Assembly: GCA_026120185.1 (NCBI GenBank) | Contig: JANUWF010001060.1 | Location: forward strand, 186,001-250,000 | Reading direction: 5' to 3' | Length of the DNA stretch: 64,000 nucleotides | Source: Voacanga thouarsii | Lineage: Eukaryota; Streptophyta; Magnoliopsida; Gentianales; Apocynaceae | Part shown: positions 22,906 to 33,447 of the stretch, in pieces | Position numbering within the stretch: the first letter of the stretch is position 1 | How the letters are laid out: each line of letters starts with the position of its first letter | Notes under the pieces: model-generated | What the model saw: only the letters and a program-made list of their open reading frames with translations | Told to the model about the DNA's origin: nothing | The model's database searches: none | Position numbers and translations under genes: made by a program

Positions 22906-23811
22906 GTGAGTTTTCTTGATCCAATATTTGGCCATTTATAGCTTTCGTTTCTGCAAAATCTTGTTAGCTCCTCCTCTGAACTATGAACTTTTGAATTTTC
23001 TTTTCTTTTCCTCATCGAATTAAATCTCTGTCAAGAGAAGGAAGCATGTGAAATCATTCTTGTTTCAGACAAATCTACCTAAGATGAGGTGTTCTTTGTC
23101 CATTTTGTTTGAATTATAATTTTTTGGTGATTTCTATAAATATAAATGAAATTTGATTACTCAAATGTTGTCACGTTGAATATGCCAATTTTCTTTTTTA
23201 GTACTATTTCTTAATTCATCAAATATTCTCTACCTCTTAATTGTTTAGTACAGGGACATGATGATCAATGCCAGCTAAGTGAGGCGATCTGAGTGTTGTC
23301 CTTTTGTTTTTTTTTTCCACCTTCTTTTTGGTAAGGTTTAAATAATGAGTGAAACCTCTGTTTTTATTCCAAAATATGCCATATATACTTCAATAATCGT
23401 TAAGGTTTAGTAAACACACATTTGTATGTTTTGTGAGATTGATAGTTTTAGCTAAAACCCTACAATATACAGTATGGACACTAACTAGTTGCATACCCTG
23501 GGGGTTAACCTCTACTCACCCAAAATTTTACCTAGCAAACATGAATTTAACATTGTCTTATCTCAAAATTTTACCTTGCAAAGATGAATTTAACGTTGTC
23601 TAATGCCATTTTTAGGTTAGAGAATCCAAATTATTGTTGTCAGTAAATACATCACCTATTGATTAAACTTGTTAGGAGTTTGTTGCTGTGGCAAATTGGA
23701 AATGATTTCTAAATGCTGTCTATTTTTTGCTTTTTATTGTGGAATAGCCTGTTTGTGATGTTGTATTAACTGAAAGAGAATGAACCGAAAGATTTTGTAT
23801 TAACTTTATGG
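22906..23811. other. Intron-like and unclassified CACTA-B sequence
   Basis: AT-rich sequence beginning with the cyclin splice donor; presumably captured intron at first. No second cyclin exon, no other coding block and no repeat structure was recognised. Confidence 0.35.
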
Positions 23812-24004
23812 GTCAATTTTTCTCCACTTTGCTTCCCCCCTCCACACACGGATACCCATTGCATCTTTTTTTCTTTTTTAACGTATATGAATGGATCCCG
23901 TGAGTGATGGGTTATCATTTCTCGTGAGTGATGGGTAATCATTCTCTATGGGTAATGGGTGATTGCCCTTACAATAAACTAGATGAATAATTACTGTGAT
24001 AGTT
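23812..24004. repeat. Direct repeat copy 1 inside CACTA-B
   Basis: Contains gtcaatttttctccactttgc, a C-run, gaatggatccc and three gtgatgggt / gggtaatgggt motifs, ending ttactgtgatagtt. A diverged copy in the same orientation lies at 26808-27000. The two copies bracket the RKD-like gene and the SNARE exon. Confidence 0.8.
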
Positions 24005-24085
24005 TGAATGCCTAAGCATCTTCTTAATGTAAAGAAAATTTGAGAAATATCATACATTTGACCTGATGTAACCAAAGCAATCAGA

Positions 24086-25537
24086 CTAACATCTGCCTCT
24101 CAAAATTTTTTCCAGATCCGTGAGTTTTCTCTTCTCATATTTGGCCTTGAAACATGCTTGTCTCAACCTCTTTGTTTGGTCTTCCAACATCGCATCAGAG
24201 ATTTCTTCCATCAACTTCTTCTCACGTTCCAGTATCTCAATGGGCATTCTCTTCTCAGCTATATGTACTCCTTCTTCTTCATTTCGAAAACCCTGCAAAT
24301 CTAAATGGAACCTTTCAATAGGCATTATTTCTTTGTCAACTTTGGAGACATATATTTATTAATTCTTCACACAAAGGTGTGTGTAAGAAATAATCTGAAC
24401 AGTCTTGATTAGGGTCTCCAAACTCAAAAACTTTTTGTAAAGCCATCGACGAATTCCCAACTCCCTACATCTTTTCTTGAGACTGGTTTGGCAAACATTG
24501 AGTTCTTTGGCCACTCGAGCCATTGACATGTAAAAGTACTTCGAAATAGTTGCTCTTAATAGTATCTTGGAGCTAATGCCCTTTTCCTTTCACTGCCTCC
24601 TGATTACCTTCTTCTCCACAGGAACTTCGTTTGAAGTGATACCTTCAATAGGCATTTCCTCCACAGTAGCATGTTCATAACTTGGCCACCTCTCAAACAA
24701 ATTACAACTATCCATAAGAGGAACAGCATAAAAAATAGTCTTTTGAATAGGTAGATCAAATTGGAAATCCAAAGTAGCATGTTCATAACTTTCATTGATT
24801 CATAACACAACAAATCAAACCAGATGAAGAAGACGGGTGAAAGCTCCCTTAGGAAAAAAAAAAGCCTTAAAAGTATCTCACCTTAAATCAAGAGGAAATG
24901 GTTGGCTCGGAAAGGAAAATACATCAAAATCTTCTTGATTGGAAGCTATTTCAAAATTTGACCATCTCTCAAACGAATTACAACTATCCATCAAACGAAC
25001 ATCATAAAAAATAGTCTCTTGAATAGGTAGATCAAATTAGAAATCCAAAGTAGCATATTCATAACTTTCTCTGATTCATAACACAACAAATCAAACCAGA
25101 TAAAGAAGATGGGTGAAAACTCCCTAAAAAAAAGCCTTAAAAGTATCTCACCTTAAATCAAGAGGAAGTGGTTGTCTTGGAAAGAAAAACATATCAAAAT
25201 CTTCTTGATTGGAAGCTATTTCAAACTATGACCACCTCTCAAACGAATTACAACTATCCATAAGAGGAACAACATAAAAAATAGTCTATTGAATAGGTAG
25301 ATCAAATTGAAAATTCAAAGTAGCATGTTCATAACTTTCACTGATTCATAACACAACAAACCAAACCAAATGAAGAAGATGAATGAAAACTCCCTTAAAA
25401 AAAAAAAAAGCCTTAAAAGTATCTCACATGAAATCAAGAGGAAGTGGTTGTCTTGGAAAAGAAAATACATCAAAATCTTCTTGATTGGAAGTTATTTCAA
25501 AATTTGACCACCTCTCAAACGAATTACAACTATCCAT
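24086..25537 (-). pseudogene. RKD-like gene (RWP-RK domain), degraded, carried by CACTA-B
   Basis: The start is MDSCNSFERWSNFEITSNQE at 25537, with the exon ending PLPLDFM before gtgaga. At least two more copies of this exon follow (about 25250-24990 and 24990-24700), joined to FQFDLPIQKTIFYAVPLMDS and EEMPIEGITSNEVPVEKK. After a stop comes the RWP-RK domain (about 24600-24420): TISKYFYMSMARVAKELNVC, SLKKRCRELGIRRWLYKK and LSLETLIKTVQ. The RWP motif is RWL here. The last exon (24325-24086) encodes the RKD C-terminus: [36 protein letters not shown] and a TGA/TAG end. It is less damaged than the CACTA-A copy but has at least one in-frame stop before the domain. Function in planta is unlikely without readthrough or an alternative splice. 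Confidence 0.85.
24680..25537 (-). repeat. Amplified RKD N-terminal exon units, three copies
   Basis: Units of about 280 bp, each with gatggatagttgtaattcg-like exon sequence (reverse strand), the exon end before gtgaga, and caaaccagataaagaagatg-like intron sequence. Copies lie at about 24690-24970, 24975-25255 and 25260-25537. CACTA-A has two copies. Confidence 0.72.
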
Positions 25538-26104
25538 CTTTGAGAAAAAAAAATTGAATAAGAAATCTCGGTGCCTTTGTGGTTTCCACTAATGCTTAAT
25601 GACTAAGAGATATATATATCTATGCGGGAAGAGGGGAGGGAGGGCTGAGGACGAGAGAAAAAGATGAGGAAGGTGAAGAGACAAGGAGAGAAAGAGAGAA
25701 GGAAGAAGATGAAGAGACAAGGAGAGAAAGAGACAAGGAAGAAGGGGGAAAATCAATTTTTGAGTTCTCATCTTATTGAGTTCTCTGTTCAATTCTCTGT
25801 TTAGCTGTCAAATTCGTGCTTAGAGGTTTTGCTTGTTTCAGTCCAAATTTGAAACAGTAGCAGACATGAAGAAGCTATCTTTATAAATTGCATTGTTATA
25901 TTTCCTATATTTTAGTGTTTACCATGCACAGAGTACTGCAATTATTTTCCGTTCTTGAGGAGCTTGAAGTTGTTAACATTGTGAATGACAATTGTGGGTG
26001 TATTTTAGATATGTAGTCATTTCTGTGGCTTTTCTACTGATCATTACAAGTTCCATACAAGATGTTAGTCCTCGATCTATCTCACATAATCTGACTCAAA
26101 CTAG
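25538..26104. other. CACTA-B region between RKD-like gene and SNARE exon
   Basis: 25600-25760 is a shortened purine-rich minisatellite matching 5530-5870. The tgagttctctgttcaattctc stretch near 25765-25800 is the last sequence shared with CACTA-A before the cargo. From about 25805 the sequence is specific to this copy; short pieces such as the gagcttgaagttgttaac stretch near 25960 might be captured exon sequence but are not identifiable. Confidence 0.45.
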
Positions 26105-26178
26105 ATCAGGATGAAGGTTTAGATGTCATCTCTAATGGGCTGGATACACTGAGAAACTTAGCACAAGATATGAATGAG
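26105..26178 (+). pseudogene. Captured Qc-SNARE exon, SYP7-like
   Basis: A 74-bp block preceded by an ag acceptor and followed by gtttgg (gt donor) encodes DQDEGLDVISNGLDTLRNL and AQDMNE. This is the start of the SNARE motif in SYP71-type plant syntaxins, membrane fusion proteins of the ER and plasma membrane. No other exon of the gene was found on either side within the element. It lies in the position that holds the MYB-CC fragment in CACTA-A. Confidence 0.78.
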
Positions 26179-27514
26179 GTTTGGTGTTTCTATGTGTTTA
26201 CATATTTGTTTCAATGCAGCTTCTCATCATTTCTCTTTGCTGTCACCGTTTGTGATATTTCTGTTTTGCTCATGACTGAAAATCAGTGATTAGATGGTGT
26301 TTAAAAGGAGATTTGGATTGAATTCAATGATCTTCAAGTGGTATGATAAAGTAGGAATCAAAGGGAAATATATTTGTTGAAGAATACATAAAATTCTGGA
26401 ATTTCAAGTAGACTTCTAAAAGCTATAACTTTGTAACGGCTTCAGTGTTTGGACAAATACTTATGTAGTTTTTCAGCCACAAGTCTAAGGAGTGTTGTGG
26501 CACAAATTTAAAGTAATTTGGACATATAGATCATAGACATTTTATGAAGGAGGAATTGCAGAATTTTTAGCTAAAGAAAAGCTGGGGCTGTTTTGCTTTT
26601 AATAATCTATAATCTTTCTGGATTTGAGAAAACAATTACGTGCAATTAAATTTAAGGATTCTAGGAATATTTTGGTACCAATTTGAAGAGATTTGGATGA
26701 GCAGATTGAAATTTATGCTTAAAACAAGGAAGCATGCCAAGGAAATAAAATGCAGAATTTTACTTCATGAAAGTGGATCCATATACTATTTTATAATTTG
26801 ATAAGTGGTCAATTTTTCTCCACTTTGCTTCCCCCCCCCGGGGATATCCACTGCTTCTTTTTTTCTCTTAATTTTTACTTATATGAATAGATCCCTATGA
26901 GTAATGGGTTATCATTCCTCGTGAGTGATGGGTGATTATTCCCTATGGGTAATGGGTGATTACCCTTACATTAGTTCTATTGAATAATTGCTGTGACAGT
27001 TAAGGCTTTTTTTTTTTTTTTTAATATTGTTGATTTTGTGGTGGCTTTGTGCCTAGAAAGGTCCAGTATATAGGGGAAACTCTGCCGAATTTTTTTTTAA
27101 AGTCATTTTTGTATTGCTTTTCTTTCTTTACCTAACTCATTGATGATATCTTTCCTTTTCTTCTTGTAGTATTTTCCTGTGAAGCTCAGGTGGTGGAGCA
27201 ATATGTGACAAACACAAAGATATTAGGAATTTTGTATGTTTTATGAGGCTAATGAGTGTAGATATAAGGGCTTGCAGATTAATCATGTAGTTCTATACAA
27301 TTGTGGTTGTATGTTTCATATGTAATCAAATGATATGTAGTCAATTGACTTCATTAATTGACTTCAAATGAGAAAATTGTGTTTTATTATATTTGGTATT
27401 GAATGAGTAATTCTACTATGTTTGGCAGGAAATTGTACATGTACAAGGTCAAATATAAAAAAAATAATTAAAAAAATAAAGTGTGTAGACTCAACTTTAA
27501 AAATTTTTAATTTT
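26179..27514. other. CACTA-B cargo remainder, no further gene recognised
   Basis: Includes intron-like sequence after the SNARE exon, the second copy of the direct repeat (26808-27000), a T-run and an unidentified stretch near 27030-27300. From about 27370 (ttgaatgagtaattctactatgtttggcag) the sequence again matches CACTA-A at about 7690-7835. Confidence 0.45.
26808..27000. repeat. Direct repeat copy 2 inside CACTA-B
   Basis: Diverged copy of 23812-24004, same orientation, with gtcaatttttctccactttgc, a C-run and three gtgatgggt-type motifs. Confidence 0.8.
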
Positions 27515-27990
27515 TAATAATTCGTCGCAAATCCGTGACAATTTACAATGAAAAAAATAACGTTTTCGTGGTAAATTTGTGACAAATTGTCACGGATTTG
27601 TCACGAATAACCTATATTCCATATTGTTTTTGTAGCAAATCCATAGCAGATTGCCACGGATTTGCCATGAACGGTACCTGCTTGAGAAACGTTCTTGACA
27701 ATCCGTAGCAATCTGCCACGGATAGCATATATTCCATATCGTTTCCTTGGAAAATCCGTGGCAGATTGCCAAGGATTTGCCACAAACTGTATCTGTTTGA
27801 GAAATGTCCGTGGAAGATTACCACGGATTTCCCACGGATGGTACCTGCTTGAGAAACATTCGTGGCAATGCCACGGATTGTACCTACTTGAGAAATGTCC
27901 ATGGCAAATCCGTGGCAATCTGCCACGGATAGCCTATATTCTATATTGTGTCCGTGGCAGAACCACGGATAGCCTATATTCTATATCCGT
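27515..27990. repeat. CACTA-B right subterminal repeats, no TIR
   Basis: Arrays of ccgtggcaa / ttgccacgga cores linked by acggtacctgcttgagaaa and tagcctatattctatat. The left half matches CACTA-A, while the cctgcttgagaaa linkers form a short local tandem array. The array ends near 27990 without cttgtagtg, so the right terminus has been lost. Confidence 0.78.
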
Positions 27991-28049
27991 GGTCGGGCCT
28001 AAAATAATTGACTACAATTGTGGTTCAGTCAATTATGGTTGATTACATA

Positions 28050-29218
28050 TCAGTTGGTTAATTAACTACAATTTAGATATTCTTAGCAATCAGTTGGTCG
28101 GATCTATTCCGTCTTCCCTCAAAGGTTTGCAAAAGCTTCAATTTTTATATGTTAGCGAAAACAACATATGTTGGGCCTAAAATAATTCCAGCCCAATTGG
28201 TTAGAATAAACAATAGCCCACAAAACAAGCAAACAAAAAGGAAAGCCAAAAGCATAAATCAATTGGGTTTTGATTTCGTTGAGAGTAGTGGCGAAAAACG
28301 TGAGGAAGAACAGAAGACTCGCAGTCAGTTATTGTTGTCTTCTTCAAACGCTTTGATCATCAATTGGATGGTCATTCGAAGTCCGATTAAGACGAAATTT
28401 GATTTTATGTGATCCTCTCAACAAGACCTACTTATCTAACAATTTAGATTTTGGTTTAGGTAACATCCTTCCAAACTCAATTCTTATTTGATTGTAATTT
28501 TAGGAGAAGATATTAATATATTACTGTTGTACCTCTAGTTTTATCTAAAGAAGACTTTGTATTACCCATTATTGTTGATAGCGAAAGTTTTTACTAGACT
28601 AGGTCCTGTGATTTTTGTCATCTCGGGTTTTTCACGTTAAAAAATTTGGGTGTCTCGTATTATCTACTTTGATACTTTCTTTTACCTACTGATGTTGTTT
28701 AATTGGTATCTTTGGTTTATACCTATTTTTTTATTGGCACTTGAGAAATAGTTTTGATCTTAAAATATAATTGTGATTGTGATTTGTGTGAAGCTTAGTA
28801 TTTTGCTCACTTTGGGTTTATTTCCCAACAATATAAGCAGAGGAAAACTGCATAATCTTTGTGAAATGAAGAGTTTGTCCTCTATATATTTCAGTCAAAA
28901 CCAAATTTCAGAGTGTATTTCAGAATGCATAGATAATGCTACTTTTTTAGAGTACTTTCATCTTGAGTCAAACCAATTGTGCTCTGCCATACTCGCAAGC
29001 TTATGGAACCTCACATATCTCTTCCACCTTCGCTTGTCCTCAAACTTCCTAAGTGGTCATTTGCCTCCAAATATTGGTAGCAAAACTCTATCCTTAGAAA
29101 CCTTGGACTTATCTAATAATAATTTATCTGGTTCAATTCTTGACTCAATTACAAAATTTTAAATTTGAGATAATTGAATTTGTCCACCAACAATCTATTT
29201 GGTCTGAGTACCCAAATT
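28050..29218 (+). pseudogene. LRR receptor fragment split by a solo LTR
   Basis: Before the insertion: NQLVGSIPSSLKGLQKL and FLYVSENN. After it, from about 28836: GKLHNLCEMKSLSSIYF, FLEYFHLESNQL, WNLTYLFHLRLSSNFLSGHL, PPNIGSK and LDLSNNNLSGSI, then a stop. These are leucine-rich repeats of the plant extracellular LxxLxLxxNxLxGxIP type. The fragment is closely similar in order and content to 51020-51510, the distal exon of the LRR gene at 33448-51518, so it is a duplicate of that part. There is no kinase domain. Confidence 0.8.
28169..28830. mobile_element. Solo LTR, 662 bp, in an LRR gene fragment
   Basis: Starts tgttgggcctaaaat and ends gggtttatttcccaaca, so it has TG..CA ends within an inverted tgttggg/cccaaca. 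The flanks acata (28164-28168) and atata (28831-28835) are a 5-bp target duplication with one mismatch, and the LRR reading continues across the gap. No primer-binding site or coding sequence is inside. Confidence 0.82.
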
Positions 29219-29764
29219 CTCTTCTATATAATGCATAAGCTACTTTCTTTATTGCTTTGTTTCATGATAGTATCAATACTTCATCTCTAGAAGTATATTT
29301 GTAATCTATGTGTTTTTCAAAATGTATTTGATCAGTTTGTATTTATTAGCTTTGTTTTTCTTTTCTTAAATTATGATCTCAAAGTTCAAATTGTAATTTT
29401 TTGTTCTTGGGTATGATTTTGAATGGATTTATTATCGACAAATATATCTGCCATTAGATTAGGCAAGTTAGGACTTAGGGGCAATTAACTTGTTTGGGTT
29501 TTTTTCATCTAGTGTACCAAAAATGGATTTGGTTTTGAATGGAAAAAGCAAAGAAACTAATTAGCCAAGTTGGATATGATTTTGAATGGATTCATTTGTC
29601 AATCTACATATACTTTTATAGATTGACAAGGAAAAAGCAAGGAAATTAGGCTAGTAAAGTTAAATTATGTATTTTTTTTTACACTTTTGCTTGATCGACA
29701 GGAAATCATGCTTACTTCTCCCATAGTGTTACGTCCCGAGACCGGGGATGACCTGGCAGATCGT
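29219..29764. other. AT-rich sequence, no gene seen
   Basis: Follows the LRR fragment. The aatggatttgg/ttttgaatgga motif occurs near 29410, 29523 and 29576. Nothing else is recognised. Confidence 0.35.
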
Positions 29765-29905
29765 GTGCATTGCAATAGCCATCTAAAATTTAAAAATAAA
29801 TTTATTTTTAAATTTTCTACTACCGTCGTTGTTCCATCGTAAATTAGCGACGGCCCAAAAGCCGTCGCAAATATCCGGCGCTAATTATCATTTTTCTTGT
29901 CATGA
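29765..29905. mobile_element. CACTA terminal relic
   Basis: Contains aaatttaaaaataaatttatttttaaattt, attagcgacggcccaaaagccgtcgcaaat and a degenerate terminus ttttcttgtcatg. This is the same order as the right end of the CACTA element 51654-53344 (ctaatttcttttttcttgtagtg). Only about 140 bp remain. Confidence 0.6.
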
Positions 29906-29933
29906 TCGGTAGGACTAATTTTAGGGCCAATCC

Positions 29934-31503
29934 TTCCCTCTCTTTTCCTCTGCTTCTTCCTCCTCTCTGTAGCCACTTCAGATGACCTTCAAACTCTTCT
30001 AACCATCAAGAGATCACTGCAAAAACCCAAAACCCATGTGTTTGATTCTTGGGACCAAAAAAAAAAAAAAAAATTCCATTTGCAGCATCACTGGAATCAC
30101 TTGTGAACCGAGTACGTGTTTTGCAAAGGAATTTGATCTTTCCAATCAAAATCTCATTGGTCCGGTTCCTTTGCAAGAAATATGCAAGCTCAAATAGTTG
30201 AAAAAGCTCGCCTTGGGACACAATTCTTTGTCTGGCCCTATTGCAGAGGACTTGAATAATTGTGTTGGTTTGAAGTACTTGGACTTGAGCAACAATCAAT
30301 TTTCAGGATCAGCTATAGATATCTCCTCCCTCAGCCAACTTGTGTACTTGTAAATGAATGATACTAATCTTACTGGCGCTTTTCCGTGGAATTCTCTTAA
30401 CGATATCACCAATTTGGTGGTGCAAAACATTGGTGATAATCAATTAAATCAGGTTCCCTTTCCGAAGGTGATTACGAAGTTTCATAATCACCAAGTTGAT
30501 TGGCTTTACTTGGTCCAACTGTAGTATTGAAGGAACAATCCCCGCAGGAATTGGAAGCCTCACTGAACTTATCAACTTAGAGTTGTCACAGAATTATCTC
30601 ACCGACGGAAGAAATCCGAGTGAATGGAAAGGAAAAAACAAAGGATGAATTCGACTTTCACTTTACAAAGACAGGCTATAACAAAAGCCCCGTTTATTAT
30701 TCTTGAGATTCCAGTGGAGATTACCGGGAATTATGTCAGCTTGAGCTTTATGAAAATGAATTGCCTGTTGGATTTGGGAATCTAACCAATCTTCAATATT
30801 TTGATGCTTCGATTAATCATCTCCGTGGAGATCTTTCAGAAAAAAGGTTCTTGAACAAATTGACAAGTTTGAAGCTGTTTGCGAATGAATTTGCTGGTGA
30901 ACTGCCATTAGAGCTTGGGGAGTTCAAGGATATAGTGAACATTTTAATCTACCAAAACAAGCTTATAGGTCCGATTCCTCAGTCCCTTGGTTCTTAGTCG
31001 AACTTCAACATCATTGATGCTTCCGAGAATTCCCCTTGACATGTGCAAGATGGGGACTACGGTTGCGTTCTTGCTTATCCAGAACAATCTCACAGGAGGA
31101 ATCCCACATAGTTGTGCAGATTGTACTTCTTTAAGGCGTTTCCCAGTTAGCAAAAATCTGCTTTCTGGTGTGTTTCCTAACGGCATCTGGTGGCTTCCTA
31201 ATGTTAGTATCGTTGATGTTTCCATGAATGAATTGGAAGGGCCTATCACTTCTGACATCCAGAATGGCAAATTTTTAACTCAATTAATGCTTGGTAACAA
31301 TAAAATTCTTTGGTAAATTACCACAAGAAATCTCCAAGGCTTCTGAACTGATTCAAATTGATTTGAGAAACAATCAGTTTTCTGGTGGAATACCAGCGAC
31401 ATTAGCAGATTTGAAGCTACTCCCCAATCTTTCTCTATGCAACAAGTTCTCTGGTTCCATTCCAGATTCCTTTATTCTCTTGATTTGCCGTTGGGTTAAT
31501 TAA
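29934..31503 (+). pseudogene. RLK7/HAIKU2-like LRR receptor kinase, ectodomain relic
   Basis: Begins with a hydrophobic signal-peptide-like stretch, then SDDLQTLLTIKRSLQKPKTH, VFDSWD, ICSITGITCE and KEFDLSNQNLIGPVPL, followed by LRRs: [41 protein letters not shown], PVGFGNLTNLQYFDAS, NHLRGDLSE, DMCKMGTTVAFLLIQNNLTG, GVFPNGIWWLPNVSIVDVS, PQEISKASELIQIDLRNNQF and SGSIPDS. The order and wording fit the LRR XI receptor kinases RLK7/IKU2, which act as peptide receptors or seed-size regulators at the plasma membrane. Several stops and frameshifts occur (for example near 30200, 30352, 30525 and 30995). The sequence stops before any transmembrane or kinase region. Confidence 0.82.
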
Positions 31504-33447
31504 AAAGGTTGCTCTTACCTTTTTCTGCGGATTGTTGTAAACAGCAAGTAGCAGAAATTAGTTAGATGAAGTTAGTTAGTTGAGCATTCCACCGCTTTCC
31601 TTTGTATACATGTTTGATTTGCCTATTGTACAGATTAAGATGAATAAATACATATTCAGTTTTTTCACAAAATTTTTTTCTCACCAAAAATAGTTTCTTA
31701 TTTTCATCTCTGTTTGATCCTTGTGATAATTGTATATAATACATTGAAGAAAGGCATTTATAGTTCTCAATTTACAGTTAGTTTGTTTAAAACTAGGGAT
31801 GGAACAGGGAACTTGATATTAGGAGGTAAATTATAAAAAGATGGGTTATAAAATAACCCTATAATTCTTTAAAAAATTTTAGAGAGGCAAAAAATAAAAT
31901 TTAAAAGGACTTCTAAAAGATTTTAATTTTATTAAGTTAAAAATAAAAATTTAAAAAAATATTTAGGGACGAGAGCCATCCCTGCCTTGTCTCTATCTCT
32001 ACTTAAAACCCATACACAGTCCTTGACAAAGCTGTGGTTTTTTTTTTCTTTCTTTTTAGGTCAAGAAGGCTTAATTGATGTTCTAGTAAGAGCAAAAGCA
32101 AGTGGTGAACTTCAAATTCCAATTAACGATAACAATATCAAATTGTGATTTTTTTTTCTTTCTTTTTAGGTCATGGTCGAACTAGCGATGTGACTAGCCC
32201 ATTGAGGCATGTCACCCAGGCCTTGCCAACTGGCCTGTACCTCGAGGACAAACAAAAATAGAAACTTAAATCCACGAATAAACCTTTCCTGGGTACCTAC
32301 CGTTAGTGTATATCCCGAATTTACATTCTGTTGGGCGTGGGGCCTCGACGCTTGGGTGGGGGAGGTTCACCTTCGGGACTTCCTCCTCAATCCAAGAGTA
32401 AAAGAAAGTGGTGAGTAGGGTTAATTTTATATGATGATTTTTTTTATTGGAATTGATATTGCTGAATAAGTGGATTATTAGCAAAAATCCTGGAAGTTAT
32501 TATTTATTTTTCACCGAAATTTTTCATGAGTTATAAGTATTAATAAAATAAGATAAAATAAAAGTAACGATATATAACATTATTCTTAACATATAATAAA
32601 TTGTTCATATTAATAATTACAGTTGTATTATATGTCAGAGATGTTCTATGATTTTTCTCACATGTTTTCGTTTATTTCAATGAGTCTGAGGAATTTTCTC
32701 AAACCAAATTTGATCAGACTCAATACGAAAAGTATACTGAGCTAGTTAATAAGTAGAGAAATTCCCTATTCATTTTTCGAAACTGCACTCTACCAAACTC
32801 TACCTCTGAAGACGATTTGGGTGTATGGATTTCACTGTAACAATTTGGTTCGGATCCATACTCGGACATAGGATGTCATTCCCTCTCAGTATTTGGTCTT
32901 TCATACATTTGTCAAAGTCTTTGTCTTTCATTCTAGGGAGGAATTTCTTGGTTTGGCATATTTGTCTCCCATAATCCAAACCGTATTCATCCATCAACGG
33001 AAGAAATCTCCAAACTATAGAAAATTAGTCAATTTATTTAGTCCTCCTAATTAATTATTCCGCCAAAAGTGTGGGTTGAATTCGACTATCCCATCCATCC
33101 ATCTATCCATCCTCGGTTTCTGTCACTCTCTCAGTTGAGTGGAAGAAACTGCAATACTTAAGAGCTATCAGCTTCTGTAAATGCAGTATTAGTTCAAAGT
33201 TGAGAAAATTTGTGGTCTTTTTTGGATTTTTATTGCCAAGTCTTGGTCTTCCTTACTAAAAAGTAGCGTCTGTTGCTCTACGCGGAGCGTTCATTGCAAA
33301 TGTCGACCTTTTTCTATTGTGGCCCCTTATGTTTTATATGATTATGATTATGAATGATCCATCAATAATATCCATTCTTTCTTCTTCATTGCACAGATTA
33401 AATGCAAGTGCACATCCCTCTGATTGTCACACAAATACATAGAAGTC
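31504..33447. other. Intergenic stretch, no gene recognised
   Basis: A 25-bp tract tttttttctttctttttagg followed by tca occurs at about 32042 and again at about 32153, each looking like a polypyrimidine tract with ag. Between about 32165 and 32420 is a less AT-rich segment (ggcctgtacctcgagg, gtggggcctcgacgcttggg) of unknown origin. A 65-residue reverse frame at 32800-32997 has no recognisable family. 33150-33447 probably holds the 5' flank of the next LRR gene. Confidence 0.4.

Larger units (their letters stand above)
11445..27990. mobile_element. CACTA-B, CACTA element with RKD-like gene and captured gene exons, split by copia-1
   Basis: The left terminus cactataagaaattgtgcc starts at 11445 and is followed by atttgccacgg-rich subterminal repeats. 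Copia-1 occupies 13707-22367 within it. To the right come a pyrimidine/GC-rich stretch, a U-type cyclin exon (22709-22905), an RKD-like gene (24086-25537, minus), a SYP7-type SNARE exon (26105-26178) and the right subterminal repeats (27515-27990). The right TIR is not seen: after 27990 the sequence runs into an LRR receptor fragment. Without copia-1 the element would be about 7.9 kb. No transposase was found, so it would depend on proteins from elsewhere. Confidence 0.72.

Noticed and set aside
27600..27960. Regular short repeats with spacers, superficially CRISPR-like
   Set aside because: Repeats are imperfect, partly inverted (ccgtggcaa / ttgccacgg), and identical to CACTA subterminal motifs; the genome is a plant.
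28149..28412. 87-residue frame crossing the solo LTR boundary
   Set aside because: Starts in the LRR fragment and runs into the inserted LTR; not a gene.
32800..32997. 65-residue reverse frame, Lys/Asp-rich
   Set aside because: No recognisable family, no conserved neighbours; could be chance.
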